From: Christensenella sp964592155
GTDB lineage: Bacteria > Bacillota > Clostridia > Christensenellales > Christensenellaceae
Direction of reading: 5' to 3'
DNA: 13,731 nucleotides
Assembly (NCBI GenBank): GCA_964592155.1
Contig: CAZQDA010000078.1
Coordinates: 1 to 13,731, forward strand
The position numbers and the translations under genes were made by a program. The notes under the pieces are model-generated. The model was not told the DNA's origin and searched no databases. It worked only from the letters and a program-made list of their open reading frames with translations. Shown here piece after piece: positions 6,221 to 13,321 of this stretch. How positions within the stretch are numbered: the first letter of the stretch is position 1; each line of letters begins with the position of its first letter.

Positions 6221-6568
6221 ATGGATACGCCTGAAGAAATATTGAACGGCTTATTACAGGAGCTTCGGCGGGGAACAATTGTGATGTGCGTTCTTGCGCA
6301 GCTCAAAAAGCCGCATTACGGCTATTCCCTTGTGCAGAGCCTCACGGAGGCGGGTATGCCTACAGAGGCGGGAACGCTCTATCCGCTGCTGAGGCGTTTG
6401 GAAAAGCAGGGGCTGCTGAAAAGCGAGTGGGAGACGGGCGGCGCAAAGCCCCGGAAATATTATGTGATTACGCCGCAGGGAACGCAGATTTATGAAAATC
6501 TATACGCACAGTGGGAAAAACTGGCGGTAACGATTGAGCAGATAACTGATGGAGGAGCAGAGCAATGA
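6221..6568 (+). CDS. PadR family transcriptional repressor
   Basis: A 115-residue winged-helix regulator of the small PadR subgroup. Residues 16-45 (RRGTIVMCVLAQLKKPHYGY) start the helix-turn-helix. GTLYPLLRRLEKQGLL (51-66) is the family signature, and the wing has RKYYVITPQG (78-87). It probably represses its own operon through the two palindromes over the promoter and releases DNA on an unknown signal. AAGGAG lies 6 bases before ATG 6221; an upstream extension of the frame would start inside the operators and is rejected. The stop overlaps the next start (ATGA), so the pair is translationally coupled. PadR/HAAS pairs are common in Bacillota and often linked to envelope stress, but nothing here shows the ligand. 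Confidence 0.93.
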   Translation: MDTPEEILNGLLQELRRGTIVMCVLAQLKKPHYGYSLVQSLTEAGMPTEAGTLYPLLRRLEKQGLLKSEWETGGAKPRKYYVITPQGTQIYENLYAQWEKLAVTIEQITDGGAEQ

Positions 6569-7665
6569 GTGAAATGAATACGCGCGAAATGATTGAACGT
6601 TATGTATATGACGTTGTGCGCAGGCTGCCGGCGTCGCAGAGGGAAGATATCAGCAAAGAGCTTAAGACGTTGATTGAAGACATGATGGAAGAACGTGCGG
6701 AAAACGGCAAGGCGGAACGTGAAAACGCGGAAGAGGTACTCAAAGAGTTGGGCGCGCCGTTTGCGCTTGCTGAAAAGTATCGAGACGGAAAAAAGTATTT
6801 GATCGGGCCGAAATATTATGAGCAATATTGGTTTGTGCTTAAGATTGTACTGATTGCGGTTGCAGTGGGCATGATCATTGCCATGATTGTGCAGGGCGTT
6901 GCGCAGGATGTTACGTGGATAGCGAATGGTTTTGGCGAGGGAAGCACCCAAACCGGTATGATAATGGGAAGCTTTATAGAAAATATTGCCACGACTGTGG
7001 GCGCGGCGATCGCAAACATCATCATGGGGCTTGTGCAGGGATTTGCGTGGGTAACGATCATTTTTGTGATCATTGAGCGTTATTCGGTTAAGGTGGACAT
7101 CAAAGAGGCGATGAACGGCATGTGGAAACCGCAGGATTTGAAGGACAGGCCTGTTCCGTCTGAATCGGCTGTCATCAAAAAGGGTGAATGCATTGCGGGC
7201 ATTGTGTTTACTGTGGTTGTGATCATACTATTTAATTTTGTGCCATATGTGATGGGGCTTTGGCTTGCGGGGACGGATGGCACGATGCACTTTATTCCGA
7301 TTTTTAATCTGGAAACGCTGGCTGTCCTGCTGCCGCTGTTCAATATCTGTTTTGTGCTGGGAATCATTCGGGAGGCCTTGCGCGTGGCGGTGGGCAGATA
7401 CACGCTTTGGCTGGGGATTTTGACAGTTGTGCTCAATCTGGTTGCCCTGGGGATTTCCTGCGCGATCTTCACAAATCCGCAGTTGTGGAACACAGGGCTC
7501 ATCGATCAGGCGGCAGCGCTGAACACAGGCTTCGCGGAAGCGGCGGGTACGCTCAATGTGTTTTGGGGATATTTTATGCAGTTCTTTGTCTGCATTCTGA
7601 TCTTCGCCTTTGTGCTCGACAGCGCAACCGCGCTTTACAAAGGGATACGATATGGCAGAGCGTAA
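6565..7665 (+). CDS. HAAS/DUF1700-like membrane protein, partner of PadR
   Basis: A 366-residue protein with a cytoplasmic helical N-terminus (residues 5-75: MIERYVYDVVRRLPASQRED, then EEVLKELGAPFALAEKYRDG), the pattern of HAAS-type domains. About six membrane segments follow: roughly 90-112, 143-171, 209-235, 249-272, 280-302 and 333-352. HAAS domains are usually encoded next to PadR regulators and are thought to signal between membrane state and regulator; the biochemical role is not established. The gene overlaps padR by four bases and is followed by a strong terminator, so the operon has two genes. No transport, enzyme or ATPase motif is visible. The domain name is from motif recall and is less certain than the topology. 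Confidence 0.75.
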   Translation: MSEMNTREMIERYVYDVVRRLPASQREDISKELKTLIEDMMEERAENGKAERENAEEVLKELGAPFALAEKYRDGKKYLIGPKYYEQYWFVLKIVLIAVAVGMIIAMIVQGVAQDVTWIANGFGEGSTQTGMIMGSFIENIATTVGAAIANIIMGLVQGFAWVTIIFVIIERYSVKVDIKEAMNGMWKPQDLKDRPVPSESAVIKKGECIAGIVFTVVVIILFNFVPYVMGLWLAGTDGTMHFIPIFNLETLAVLLPLFNICFVLGIIREALRVAVGRYTLWLGILTVVLNLVALGISCAIFTNPQLWNTGLIDQAAALNTGFAEAAGTLNVFWGYFMQFFVCILIFAFVLDSATALYKGIRYGRA

Positions 7666-7705
7666 CCCGTTCTTATAAAAATTGCCTGCACATCGTTTGA
7701 CTAAA

Positions 7706-7735
7706 AAACCGCCGGATTTGCGATCCGGCGGTTTT
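7706..7735. terminator. Bidirectional terminator between the HAAS gene and rsmA
   Basis: AAACCGCCGGAT (7706-7717) pairs perfectly over 12 bases with ATCCGGCGGTTT (7723-7734) around the loop TTGCG. T-runs lie on both sides (TTTT on plus; six T on minus), fitting two convergent genes. Confidence 0.9.
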
Positions 7736-7763
7736 GCAATTTATGGGGACTGCCAAGACAGGT

Positions 7764-8606
7764 TTATTTTTGAAAAATAATTTTTGAAAGCTCACAAAAA
7801 TCACGCGGAGTCAGGTCCTGAGCGCGTGTTTTGGGATCAATTCCACAGGAGTCAAGAACGCATGCCGCATCCCCATCGGGGCACAGCCCCTTTAGGTTAT
7901 TGTAGATGGTCTTGCGCCGCATTGCAAAAGCAGCGCGTACAACAGCCGTATATTGCTCACGCGGGACAGCGCAGACAGGGCAAGCAAGATTCATTTGCAG
8001 GATGGCGGAATCAACGTCCGGCGCAGGATAAAAACAATTGCGCGAAACGGTGAACAGCAGTTCCGGCGTGGTATAGTAATGACAGGAAGCGGTGAGCGCG
8101 CCGTAATCCGTATCTCCGGGCTGTGCGCACAGACGCTGAGCGACCTCTTTTTGAACCATAGCGGTCACGCTTAAAACAGGAGCGCCGGATTCTAAAACCT
8201 GCATTAATATTTTGCTGGTAATATAGTAAGGAAGATTCCCGCACACAGAAAAAGGATTTCCGTCAAACTGATCCCTGCAGATTTCAGAAAGGTCGCATTT
8301 TAGAATATCCCCATCGATTACAACAATATTGTCATAGCCCGCGAGCGTTTGCGCATGCAGCTTTAAGAGCCCCTGATCGATTTCTACTGTGACGACTTTT
8401 TTGGCTCGCTGCGCAAGCGCACAGGTGAGCGCGCCAAGGCCTGTGCCGATCTCGAGCACATAACTTTCCGTTGTCAGCCCGATACTGTCCGCAATTTTCC
8501 GGACGATATTTTCGTCACACAAAAAGTTTTGCCCGAATTTTTTCAGGGGGGATAGGTTGTTTGCAGAAAGAAGGCGTGAAATTTCGCGGGGGGACGTCAG
8601 ATTCAT
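7764..8606 (-). CDS. rsmA: 16S rRNA dimethyladenosine transferase RsmA (KsgA)
   Basis: A 280-residue SAM-dependent methyltransferase that dimethylates two adjacent adenines in the 3'-terminal hairpin of 16S rRNA (A1518 and A1519 in E. coli numbering) late in small-subunit assembly. Seen motifs: KKFGQNFL (22-29), the SAM glycine loop VLEIGTGLGALT (50-61), the acidic residue ending strand 2 (VTVEID), DGDILKCD (98-105), and catalytic motif IV NLPYYI (124-129). Length is typical. AAAGGAG precedes the ATG with about 11 bases between GGAG and the ATG, rather long, but no better start was seen. It lies downstream of a yabE-like gene, as in Bacillus subtilis, but without rnmV between them. Loss of KsgA generally gives kasugamycin resistance. 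Confidence 0.96.
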   Translation of the reverse strand: MNLTSPREISRLLSANNLSPLKKFGQNFLCDENIVRKIADSIGLTTESYVLEIGTGLGALTCALAQRAKKVVTVEIDQGLLKLHAQTLAGYDNIVVIDGDILKCDLSEICRDQFDGNPFSVCGNLPYYITSKILMQVLESGAPVLSVTAMVQKEVAQRLCAQPGDTDYGALTASCHYYTTPELLFTVSRNCFYPAPDVDSAILQMNLACPVCAVPREQYTAVVRAAFAMRRKTIYNNLKGLCPDGDAACVLDSCGIDPKTRAQDLTPRDFCELSKIIFQK

Positions 8607-8647
8607 TTCTGGTGATACTCCTTTGATCGATTCCTGAATAGTATAAC

Positions 8648-8681
8648 AAAAAACGGCAGGTAACGCTACCTGCCGTTTTTC
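8648..8681. terminator. Bidirectional terminator between yabE-like gene and rsmA
   Basis: ACGGCAGGTA (8653-8662) pairs perfectly with TACCTGCCGT (8667-8676) around ACGC, flanked by A and T runs that extend the stem. On the minus strand a six-T run follows, so it should end yabE-like transcripts. rsmA then needs its own promoter; a -10-like TATACT (8640-8645, minus) sits at the stem's edge, but no good -35 was found. Confidence 0.85.
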
Positions 8682-8691
8682 CTTTTCAATA

Positions 8692-10122
8692 CTAGTTCAA
8701 AATATAAACTGTCAGATTTTGGCGGCCCCATGCGTTGCACACGTCTTCGCTGGATTGATCGCCCATATAGACGTCGATTACATTGCCGCCCATTCCGCCG
8801 GTGTCTTCCACAATGCCCACGCCAAAGCCGGGAATGGAGACTCTCGTGCCGAACGGAAGCGAATTGCACGCGAGCGTGATGCCGCCGCGCGGATAGGTGC
8901 CGGACGCGGTGCGGCTTCCGCCATCGCAGTTGGAGCAATAAGCGGTGACCTGCATCTTGCGGGCAGTCTTTCCGTCCAGATCAGGCTCGCTGCTCGAGGA
9001 GCCCGACGAAGAACTGCCTGAAGAGGAGGAACCCTTATTTCCTGAAGACGAATTTTTATTCCCTGAAGAGGAACTTTTCGGGGGTGTGGTTTTCTTGGGC
9101 TCCGGCTTTGGTTCCACATAAGTGCCGATTGCCATAACCTGATTGACCGGCTCTTTGATGACATCCCTTGAAATATCATCCTCTGCAACCAAGACGCCGT
9201 TTTTAAACAATTGCGTATAGGTGATTTGCAGAATGCCTTCCTCGCCTTCCTGCACGATTTCCTTTTTGCCCTTTGCAAGCTTTGAATCTTCTTTTGTCTT
9301 GTTTTCAAAAGCAATGGGCTGCTCTTCCGTTCTGGTGGCGGTTGTAACGATAATGTGGTCAATCGTCATGCCCGGCGAAATAAAGGAATCCGCAGAAGGG
9401 TAGACCTCGTCGTGTTCCCCGGGAACAACGCCCGCCTTATCGAGTGCGTCCTGCACCGTACCGGCGAGCATATTAATCACGATTTCCTGACCGTTGCTCC
9501 TTACGGTAAGGGGCATTGCACGGCGGATGATGATCTCCTGACCTTCGGAAACCGGATCGGAAAGCTCGGCCTCCAAAACGTCGTCCGCGCCGATCTCGAT
9601 TTGGTTATCTTCTAAAAATTCTCCAACCGTCTGCGCGGCGGTAGACGCTTCCAAAATGCGTCCGTTATCATTTAAGGTAATTGCCGTGGTAGGTTTTGCA
9701 AATGTTGTCGGAATGGCAATCGCAGAAACGACTGCAACCGCAACACAGGCCAAAACCGTCGTGCGGATAAAATTATCCTTAAAAAATCCGTTGCCGGAAG
9801 ACCGAGACCTGCGGCCGCCGCTTTCCGGAAGGATCACTCTGCCGGTTCCCCTTGAAGAGGACGGTGCAGACGCAACAGGAATGCTCTTCGCGCGGGTCTT
9901 GCCGGGCGTTACGCTGCTGTTTTTTGAGCGCTTTACATGGAACAGGCTGAGTGAGGAAAAAAGGGATTCCATTTTTCCGGGAGCTCTGCTTTCGCGCCTG
10001 CGTGTGGAACGCGTGGCGGGCAGATCATCCTCGTCCGAATATTTTTTCGCGGTGTAAAGGATATCCTGATACTTGGTATTGGGATGAAGCTCGACATCCT
10101 TTTTCCGTTTACCAAATGGCAT
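8692..10122 (-). CDS. YabE/RpfB-like wall protein: DUF348, G5 and 3D domains
   Basis: A 476-residue membrane-anchored extracytoplasmic protein, probably a peptidoglycan-cleaving or wall-remodelling factor. Residues 1-120 are a long, basic, Ser/Arg-rich cytoplasmic tail. The membrane segment is 121-142. Two DUF348 repeats follow (about 145-200 and 201-255), then a G5 domain (about 258-334, ending NQVMAIGTYV). A Pro/Lys then Ser/Gly linker with repeated SSSSG (335-383) leads to a C-terminal 3D domain (388-476) with QVTAYC, TASGTYPRGG, LPFGTRVSIPG, EDTGG (D440) and VIDVYMGD (D450, D455). The catalytic aspartates expected of 3D domains are present. GGAGG lies 10 bases before the ATG. It is close to YabE of Bacillus subtilis in domain order, but the 120-residue N-tail is long for the family. 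The 3D fold is related to lytic transglycosylases of the MltA type; the exact activity here is inferred. Confidence 0.9.
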   Translation of the reverse strand: MPFGKRKKDVELHPNTKYQDILYTAKKYSDEDDLPATRSTRRRESRAPGKMESLFSSLSLFHVKRSKNSSVTPGKTRAKSIPVASAPSSSRGTGRVILPESGGRRSRSSGNGFFKDNFIRTTVLACVAVAVVSAIAIPTTFAKPTTAITLNDNGRILEASTAAQTVGEFLEDNQIEIGADDVLEAELSDPVSEGQEIIIRRAMPLTVRSNGQEIVINMLAGTVQDALDKAGVVPGEHDEVYPSADSFISPGMTIDHIIVTTATRTEEQPIAFENKTKEDSKLAKGKKEIVQEGEEGILQITYTQLFKNGVLVAEDDISRDVIKEPVNQVMAIGTYVEPKPEPKKTTPPKSSSSGNKNSSSGNKGSSSSGSSSSGSSSSEPDLDGKTARKMQVTAYCSNCDGGSRTASGTYPRGGITLACNSLPFGTRVSIPGFGVGIVEDTGGMGGNVIDVYMGDQSSEDVCNAWGRQNLTVYILN

Positions 10123-10170
10123 ATGTTTTAAACCTCCAAATTTTCATAGTAAAACTACGAAAGTAAAAAT

Positions 10171-10199
10171 ATTATACTCCAAAATGGAGGGAAAGTCAA
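10171..10199 (-). promoter_or_regulatory. Sigma-A promoter of the yabE-like gene
   Basis: On the minus strand, TTGACT (10194-10199) and TATAAT (10171-10176) are exactly 17 bases apart, about 50 bases before the start codon. The spacer contains the inverted repeat CTCCA-AAA-TGGAG (10177-10189), which might be an operator. Confidence 0.8.
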
Positions 10200-10294
10200 T
10201 TTTGCGGCGTAGTATGACCATTAAAATGGGGGAAGAAAGCCAAAAAGGAACGAAAAAAGAGTTGTTGTAAATTTATAAACAAAGGATGACGCTT

Positions 10295-10323
10295 TTGCAA
10301 TTTTTTCGAAAGAATAGTATAAT
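10295..10323 (+). promoter_or_regulatory. Sigma-A promoter of the PBP operon
   Basis: TTGCAA (10295-10300) and a perfect TATAAT (10318-10323) are 17 bases apart. Transcription would start near 10330, giving a leader of about 100 bases. Confidence 0.65.
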
Positions 10324-10429
10324 GCCATTATTGCGGTTGCTCAAAAGTTTGCACAGCAAACTCTTACCGGAAACTGCTATGCAGCATACTTTATTGTATT
10401 TGCTGTAAAAATTTTAGCGAAGGTTGTTC
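10324..10429 (+). promoter_or_regulatory. Structured 5' leader of the PBP gene
   Basis: AGTTTGC-ACA-GCAAACT (10346-10362) is a perfect 7-bp hairpin. Downstream, CTGC-TAT-GCAG (10374-10384) competes with a second stem in which CAGCATAC (from 10382) pairs with GTAT..GCTG (to 10404), because both use the same bases. The ribosome binding site GAAGG (10419-10423) follows. No known riboswitch class was recognised. Confidence 0.35.
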
Positions 10430-12634
10430 ATGAAAAAAAAATTCCTGCCCTACATTATAATAAGCATTTTATTTCTGGTTTCCTGCATGCCCCTTTTCAG
10501 CGGGTGCGCCTCCGTGACACAGAGCGCGGACAGCGTGGCGGCTTCCTTTGTGGGCAAGCTTGCGCAAAAGGATTACGCGGGCGCATTTGATTCCGTTTAT
10601 ATTCTAACGTCGGACGTGAAAACACGCGACGAGTTTACCGCGCGCTTTCAGAATATTTATGATGCGCTCGAGTTCACGGACGTGAGCCTTGTGAGCCGGA
10701 ACGTGGAAAAAGAATCGGAAACGGATTATAAACTGACGTATACGCTGCGTTTTCAAAGTAATTTGCTTGGCGAAGTTTCTTATGATTATTCCGCAGACAT
10801 TGTTTCAGGGCCGCAGGGCTTTTCCATTCTTTATACGCCCAGCCTCATTCTCCCTATGCTCGAAGAGGGCGACAAGGTGCGTTCCACATCACAAACAGGC
10901 GCGCGGGGAGAGATTTTTTCAGCGGATGGAGAGGTGCTCGCCAAAAACGATTTTGCGCAAAGCATCTATCTGGATCTCGAAAAGTCTCCTGATATCAACG
11001 AAGTCAAATCATTCCTGGGTTCCAATTTTGGCGCGGATCAGGACAAAATACAAAAAAAATACGACAATGCCATTGAAAAGGGCTATCCGCTCGAGGTGTT
11101 GCTTACATATCCCAGAAATACGCTGACGGACGAACAAAAGGAAGCGATTTCAGCAGTTAATGGACTGGGCGCGGATGAAGAGCGGCTTACGCCGATCCGT
11201 TATTATCCCTATAAGGACGATGCGGCGCATATCATTGGATATATGGGTTCGCCGTCGGAGGAGCAGCTTGCGCAGGACGAAAGCCTGACGGAAAATTCCA
11301 GTGTGGGCAAGGCGGGGCTTGAGCAGCAGCTCGAAAGCACGCTGCGCGGCAAAGACGGAAAAATCATCTATATAGAAGATGATAAGGGAACCCAAAAGGA
11401 AATCTTATATGAAGATCAAAAGACGGACGGGACAAACGTGCAGCTCAGCATCAATTCTGATACGCAGCAAAAAGCGTATACGTTGATGGCTGCCAATTTA
11501 AAAGAGGGCGAGGGCGGCGCCGTGATTGTCATGGATTATAAATCAGGCGCGGTGGAAGGGCTCGTTTCCTATCCCTCGTTTGACAACAATCTGTTTAACT
11601 TTCCGCTCGATCCCGCGGTATGGGATCATTACAGCAAGGAAGACAGTGGGAATCCGCTGCTGAACCGCGCGACGCAGTCGGCGTTTATGCCGGGCAGCTC
11701 TTTTAAGCCGTTTTCCTCAGTGCCGGCAATCAATGCGGGCATTCTGACGGCAGGCTCCGAGCCGCCGATCAAAAAAACGCCGCCGCGCACCGAAGATAAT
11801 AAGTCGGACTCCTACAGTTGGACGCCGGACATGGAGGGATGGCATTCGGGGGCTATTTATTCCAAGACAGTGGCGACAGGACCCTATAATTATGAAATGG
11901 CCATGAAGTCTTCGGATAATATCTTTTTTGCATATTATGCGCTGCAAACCACATTGGAGCCGTTCAAGGCTTATCTGGAAAGCGTCGGCATCGGCGGCGA
12001 GCCTCCGGCGTTTGAGCTTCCGGTGAAAGCGTCCAGCATGGTCAGCGGTGAGGAAGACAGCATCGACTGGCTGGACTGGCTTGCGCGTACCGGCTATGGC
12101 ACAGGGCAGCTTGTCATCAGCCCGTTGCAGCTTGCGACGATGTATACCGCGCTGGAAAATGACGGGAACATGGTCAACCCAACGCTCATGAAGCGTACCT
12201 TCACCATCGATGAAAACGAGAATGAAACGACGGTAGAGGAAAAGCAGGTGAGCAACTATAAAGAAGGCACCATGAGCCAGACTGTGATCGATATCGAAAA
12301 ACCCGCACTGCGCCGCGTGATGGTGGACGGAACCGGATATGAAGCGCTTCTGGGCAATAAATTTGAAATTTATGGGAAGACAGGAACGGCGCAGGTGGGC
12401 GAAAACCGTTCGCGCGAGGTCAACTGGATCATCGCGCTCAATGAAAGCGACGGAAAGCTGTATTTGGTGGTGGTGGAAACAGCCGCAAATGAGGGAACGG
12501 TGCCCAAACTGGCAATTCTGCGCGGACTTGTGGACGCGGAAAGCTACGGCGCCGCGCTTCAAAAGGTGGTGCCCGGCCCGGGCGGAGGTACGCCGGAAGA
12601 CGATCCCGAGAATACCAATCATGGAGAGGAATGA
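10430..12634 (+). CDS. Class B penicillin-binding protein, MecA_N type (PBP3/PbpC-like)
   Basis: A 734-residue transpeptidase that cross-links peptidoglycan outside the membrane. A basic start and hydrophobic stretch end in Cys residues (LVSC at C19, FSGC at C26), so it may be a lipoprotein, as PbpC of Bacillus subtilis is. Residues about 33-140 resemble the NTF2-like MecA_N domain. The pedestal/dimerisation domain runs about 155-340, starting ARGEIFSADGEVLA. The transpeptidase domain has SSFK (active S423, K426), SDN (S495-N497) and KTGTAQ (K650-G652), all intact. The C-terminus ends in an acidic Pro/Gly tail. ATG 10430 is preferred over TTG 10424 because GAAGG lies 6 bases upstream. Class B PBPs with MecA_N often have low beta-lactam affinity, but that cannot be read here. 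It is followed 7 bases later by a membrane-protein gene. Confidence 0.93.
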   Translation: MKKKFLPYIIISILFLVSCMPLFSGCASVTQSADSVAASFVGKLAQKDYAGAFDSVYILTSDVKTRDEFTARFQNIYDALEFTDVSLVSRNVEKESETDYKLTYTLRFQSNLLGEVSYDYSADIVSGPQGFSILYTPSLILPMLEEGDKVRSTSQTGARGEIFSADGEVLAKNDFAQSIYLDLEKSPDINEVKSFLGSNFGADQDKIQKKYDNAIEKGYPLEVLLTYPRNTLTDEQKEAISAVNGLGADEERLTPIRYYPYKDDAAHIIGYMGSPSEEQLAQDESLTENSSVGKAGLEQQLESTLRGKDGKIIYIEDDKGTQKEILYEDQKTDGTNVQLSINSDTQQKAYTLMAANLKEGEGGAVIVMDYKSGAVEGLVSYPSFDNNLFNFPLDPAVWDHYSKEDSGNPLLNRATQSAFMPGSSFKPFSSVPAINAGILTAGSEPPIKKTPPRTEDNKSDSYSWTPDMEGWHSGAIYSKTVATGPYNYEMAMKSSDNIFFAYYALQTTLEPFKAYLESVGIGGEPPAFELPVKASSMVSGEEDSIDWLDWLARTGYGTGQLVISPLQLATMYTALENDGNMVNPTLMKRTFTIDENENETTVEEKQVSNYKEGTMSQTVIDIEKPALRRVMVDGTGYEALLGNKFEIYGKTGTAQVGENRSREVNWIIALNESDGKLYLVVVETAANEGTVPKLAILRGLVDAESYGAALQKVVPGPGGGTPEDDPENTNHGEE

Positions 12635-12641
12635 TGAATCG

Positions 12642-13265
12642 ATGAAGACCGAAAAAATGGATAAGGCTGTCAAAATAATCCTGGGGGCTCTCTTGCTGGT
12701 TGTTGGCTGCGTGATGCTGGCGGCGCCGGTTATTTCGGTTGTGGTGGCGATATGGATTGCTTCTATCGGCCTGATTGCAGCGGGCGCGGCGCAGATCGTG
12801 TTACGGCTGCTGGCAACCTCCGGAAAGTCATTTTTTTCGACAAATACAATCATTGCCATCATGAATATTATCATTGGCATTTTGATTTTGGTGTTTGATA
12901 AAGCAATCGTGCTTTTCCTGCCGGTTCTGGTGGGAATCTGGCTGGTGATCTGGGGTGTGCTGCGCATTTTGGAGGGTGTGGAGAAAAAGAAATTAGAAAT
13001 GTCAGGATATCAAAAAAATATTGGCACGGGCGTAGTTGCAATTGTGGGCGGCGTATTGATTGTCGTGTTTCAATGGATGATCGCCATGAACACGATCGGC
13101 GTTCTTTTGGCGGTGTTTTCCATCATTTATGGGTTTGTCCTCCTTTCCGATGTGCTGGCTGGAAGCGGAAAGCCCATGACGGACGAAGAGATTTCCGCAA
13201 AAGAGAACGCGGATTTTTACAGGTTTGAAGAAAAGTTGCACCAAGACGATAAAAAGGACTCATAA
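12642..13265 (+). CDS. HdeD/DUF308-like small membrane protein
   Basis: A 207-residue integral membrane protein with about six hydrophobic segments (roughly residues 9-29, 31-56, 68-85, 88-111, 127-145, 150-171) and a charged cytoplasmic tail (DEEISAKENADFYRFEEKLH). Repeated Gly-rich helices such as ILGALLLVVGCVMLAAP and IMNIIIGILILVF fit the DUF308/HdeD family, linked to acid or envelope stress in enterobacteria; its role in Bacillota is unknown. GGAGAGGA (12623-12630) precedes ATG 12642. An in-frame ATG at 12621 would overlap the PBP stop and add seven residues; it is possible but uses the binding site as codons. The 7-base gap from the PBP stop implies cotranscription and perhaps coupling. 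Confidence 0.82.
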   Translation: MKTEKMDKAVKIILGALLLVVGCVMLAAPVISVVVAIWIASIGLIAAGAAQIVLRLLATSGKSFFSTNTIIAIMNIIIGILILVFDKAIVLFLPVLVGIWLVIWGVLRILEGVEKKKLEMSGYQKNIGTGVVAIVGGVLIVVFQWMIAMNTIGVLLAVFSIIYGFVLLSDVLAGSGKPMTDEEISAKENADFYRFEEKLHQDDKKDS

Positions 13266-13280
13266 AATAATAAGAAAAAT

Positions 13281-13318
13281 AGCCTCCTGCACCACAAAAC
13301 GAGTGAGGGAGGCTTTTT
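13281..13318. terminator. Bidirectional terminator between HdeD-like and pentapeptide genes
   Basis: AGCCTCC (13281-13287) pairs with GGAGGCT (13308-13314). TTTTT follows on plus and ATTTTTC on minus, as expected between two convergent genes. Confidence 0.85.
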
Positions 13319-13321
13319 GAT

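Noticed and set aside
12339..12641. Upstream extension of the HdeD-like frame
   Set aside because: The extension is antiframe sequence inside the PBP gene; the hydrophobic protein begins at 12642 with its own ribosome binding site.
11717..12967. 416-codon open frame on the minus strand
   Set aside because: It lies antisense across the PBP and HdeD-like genes, both of which have clear domains and binding sites. Its translation is low in recognisable motifs and is a shadow of coding sequence.
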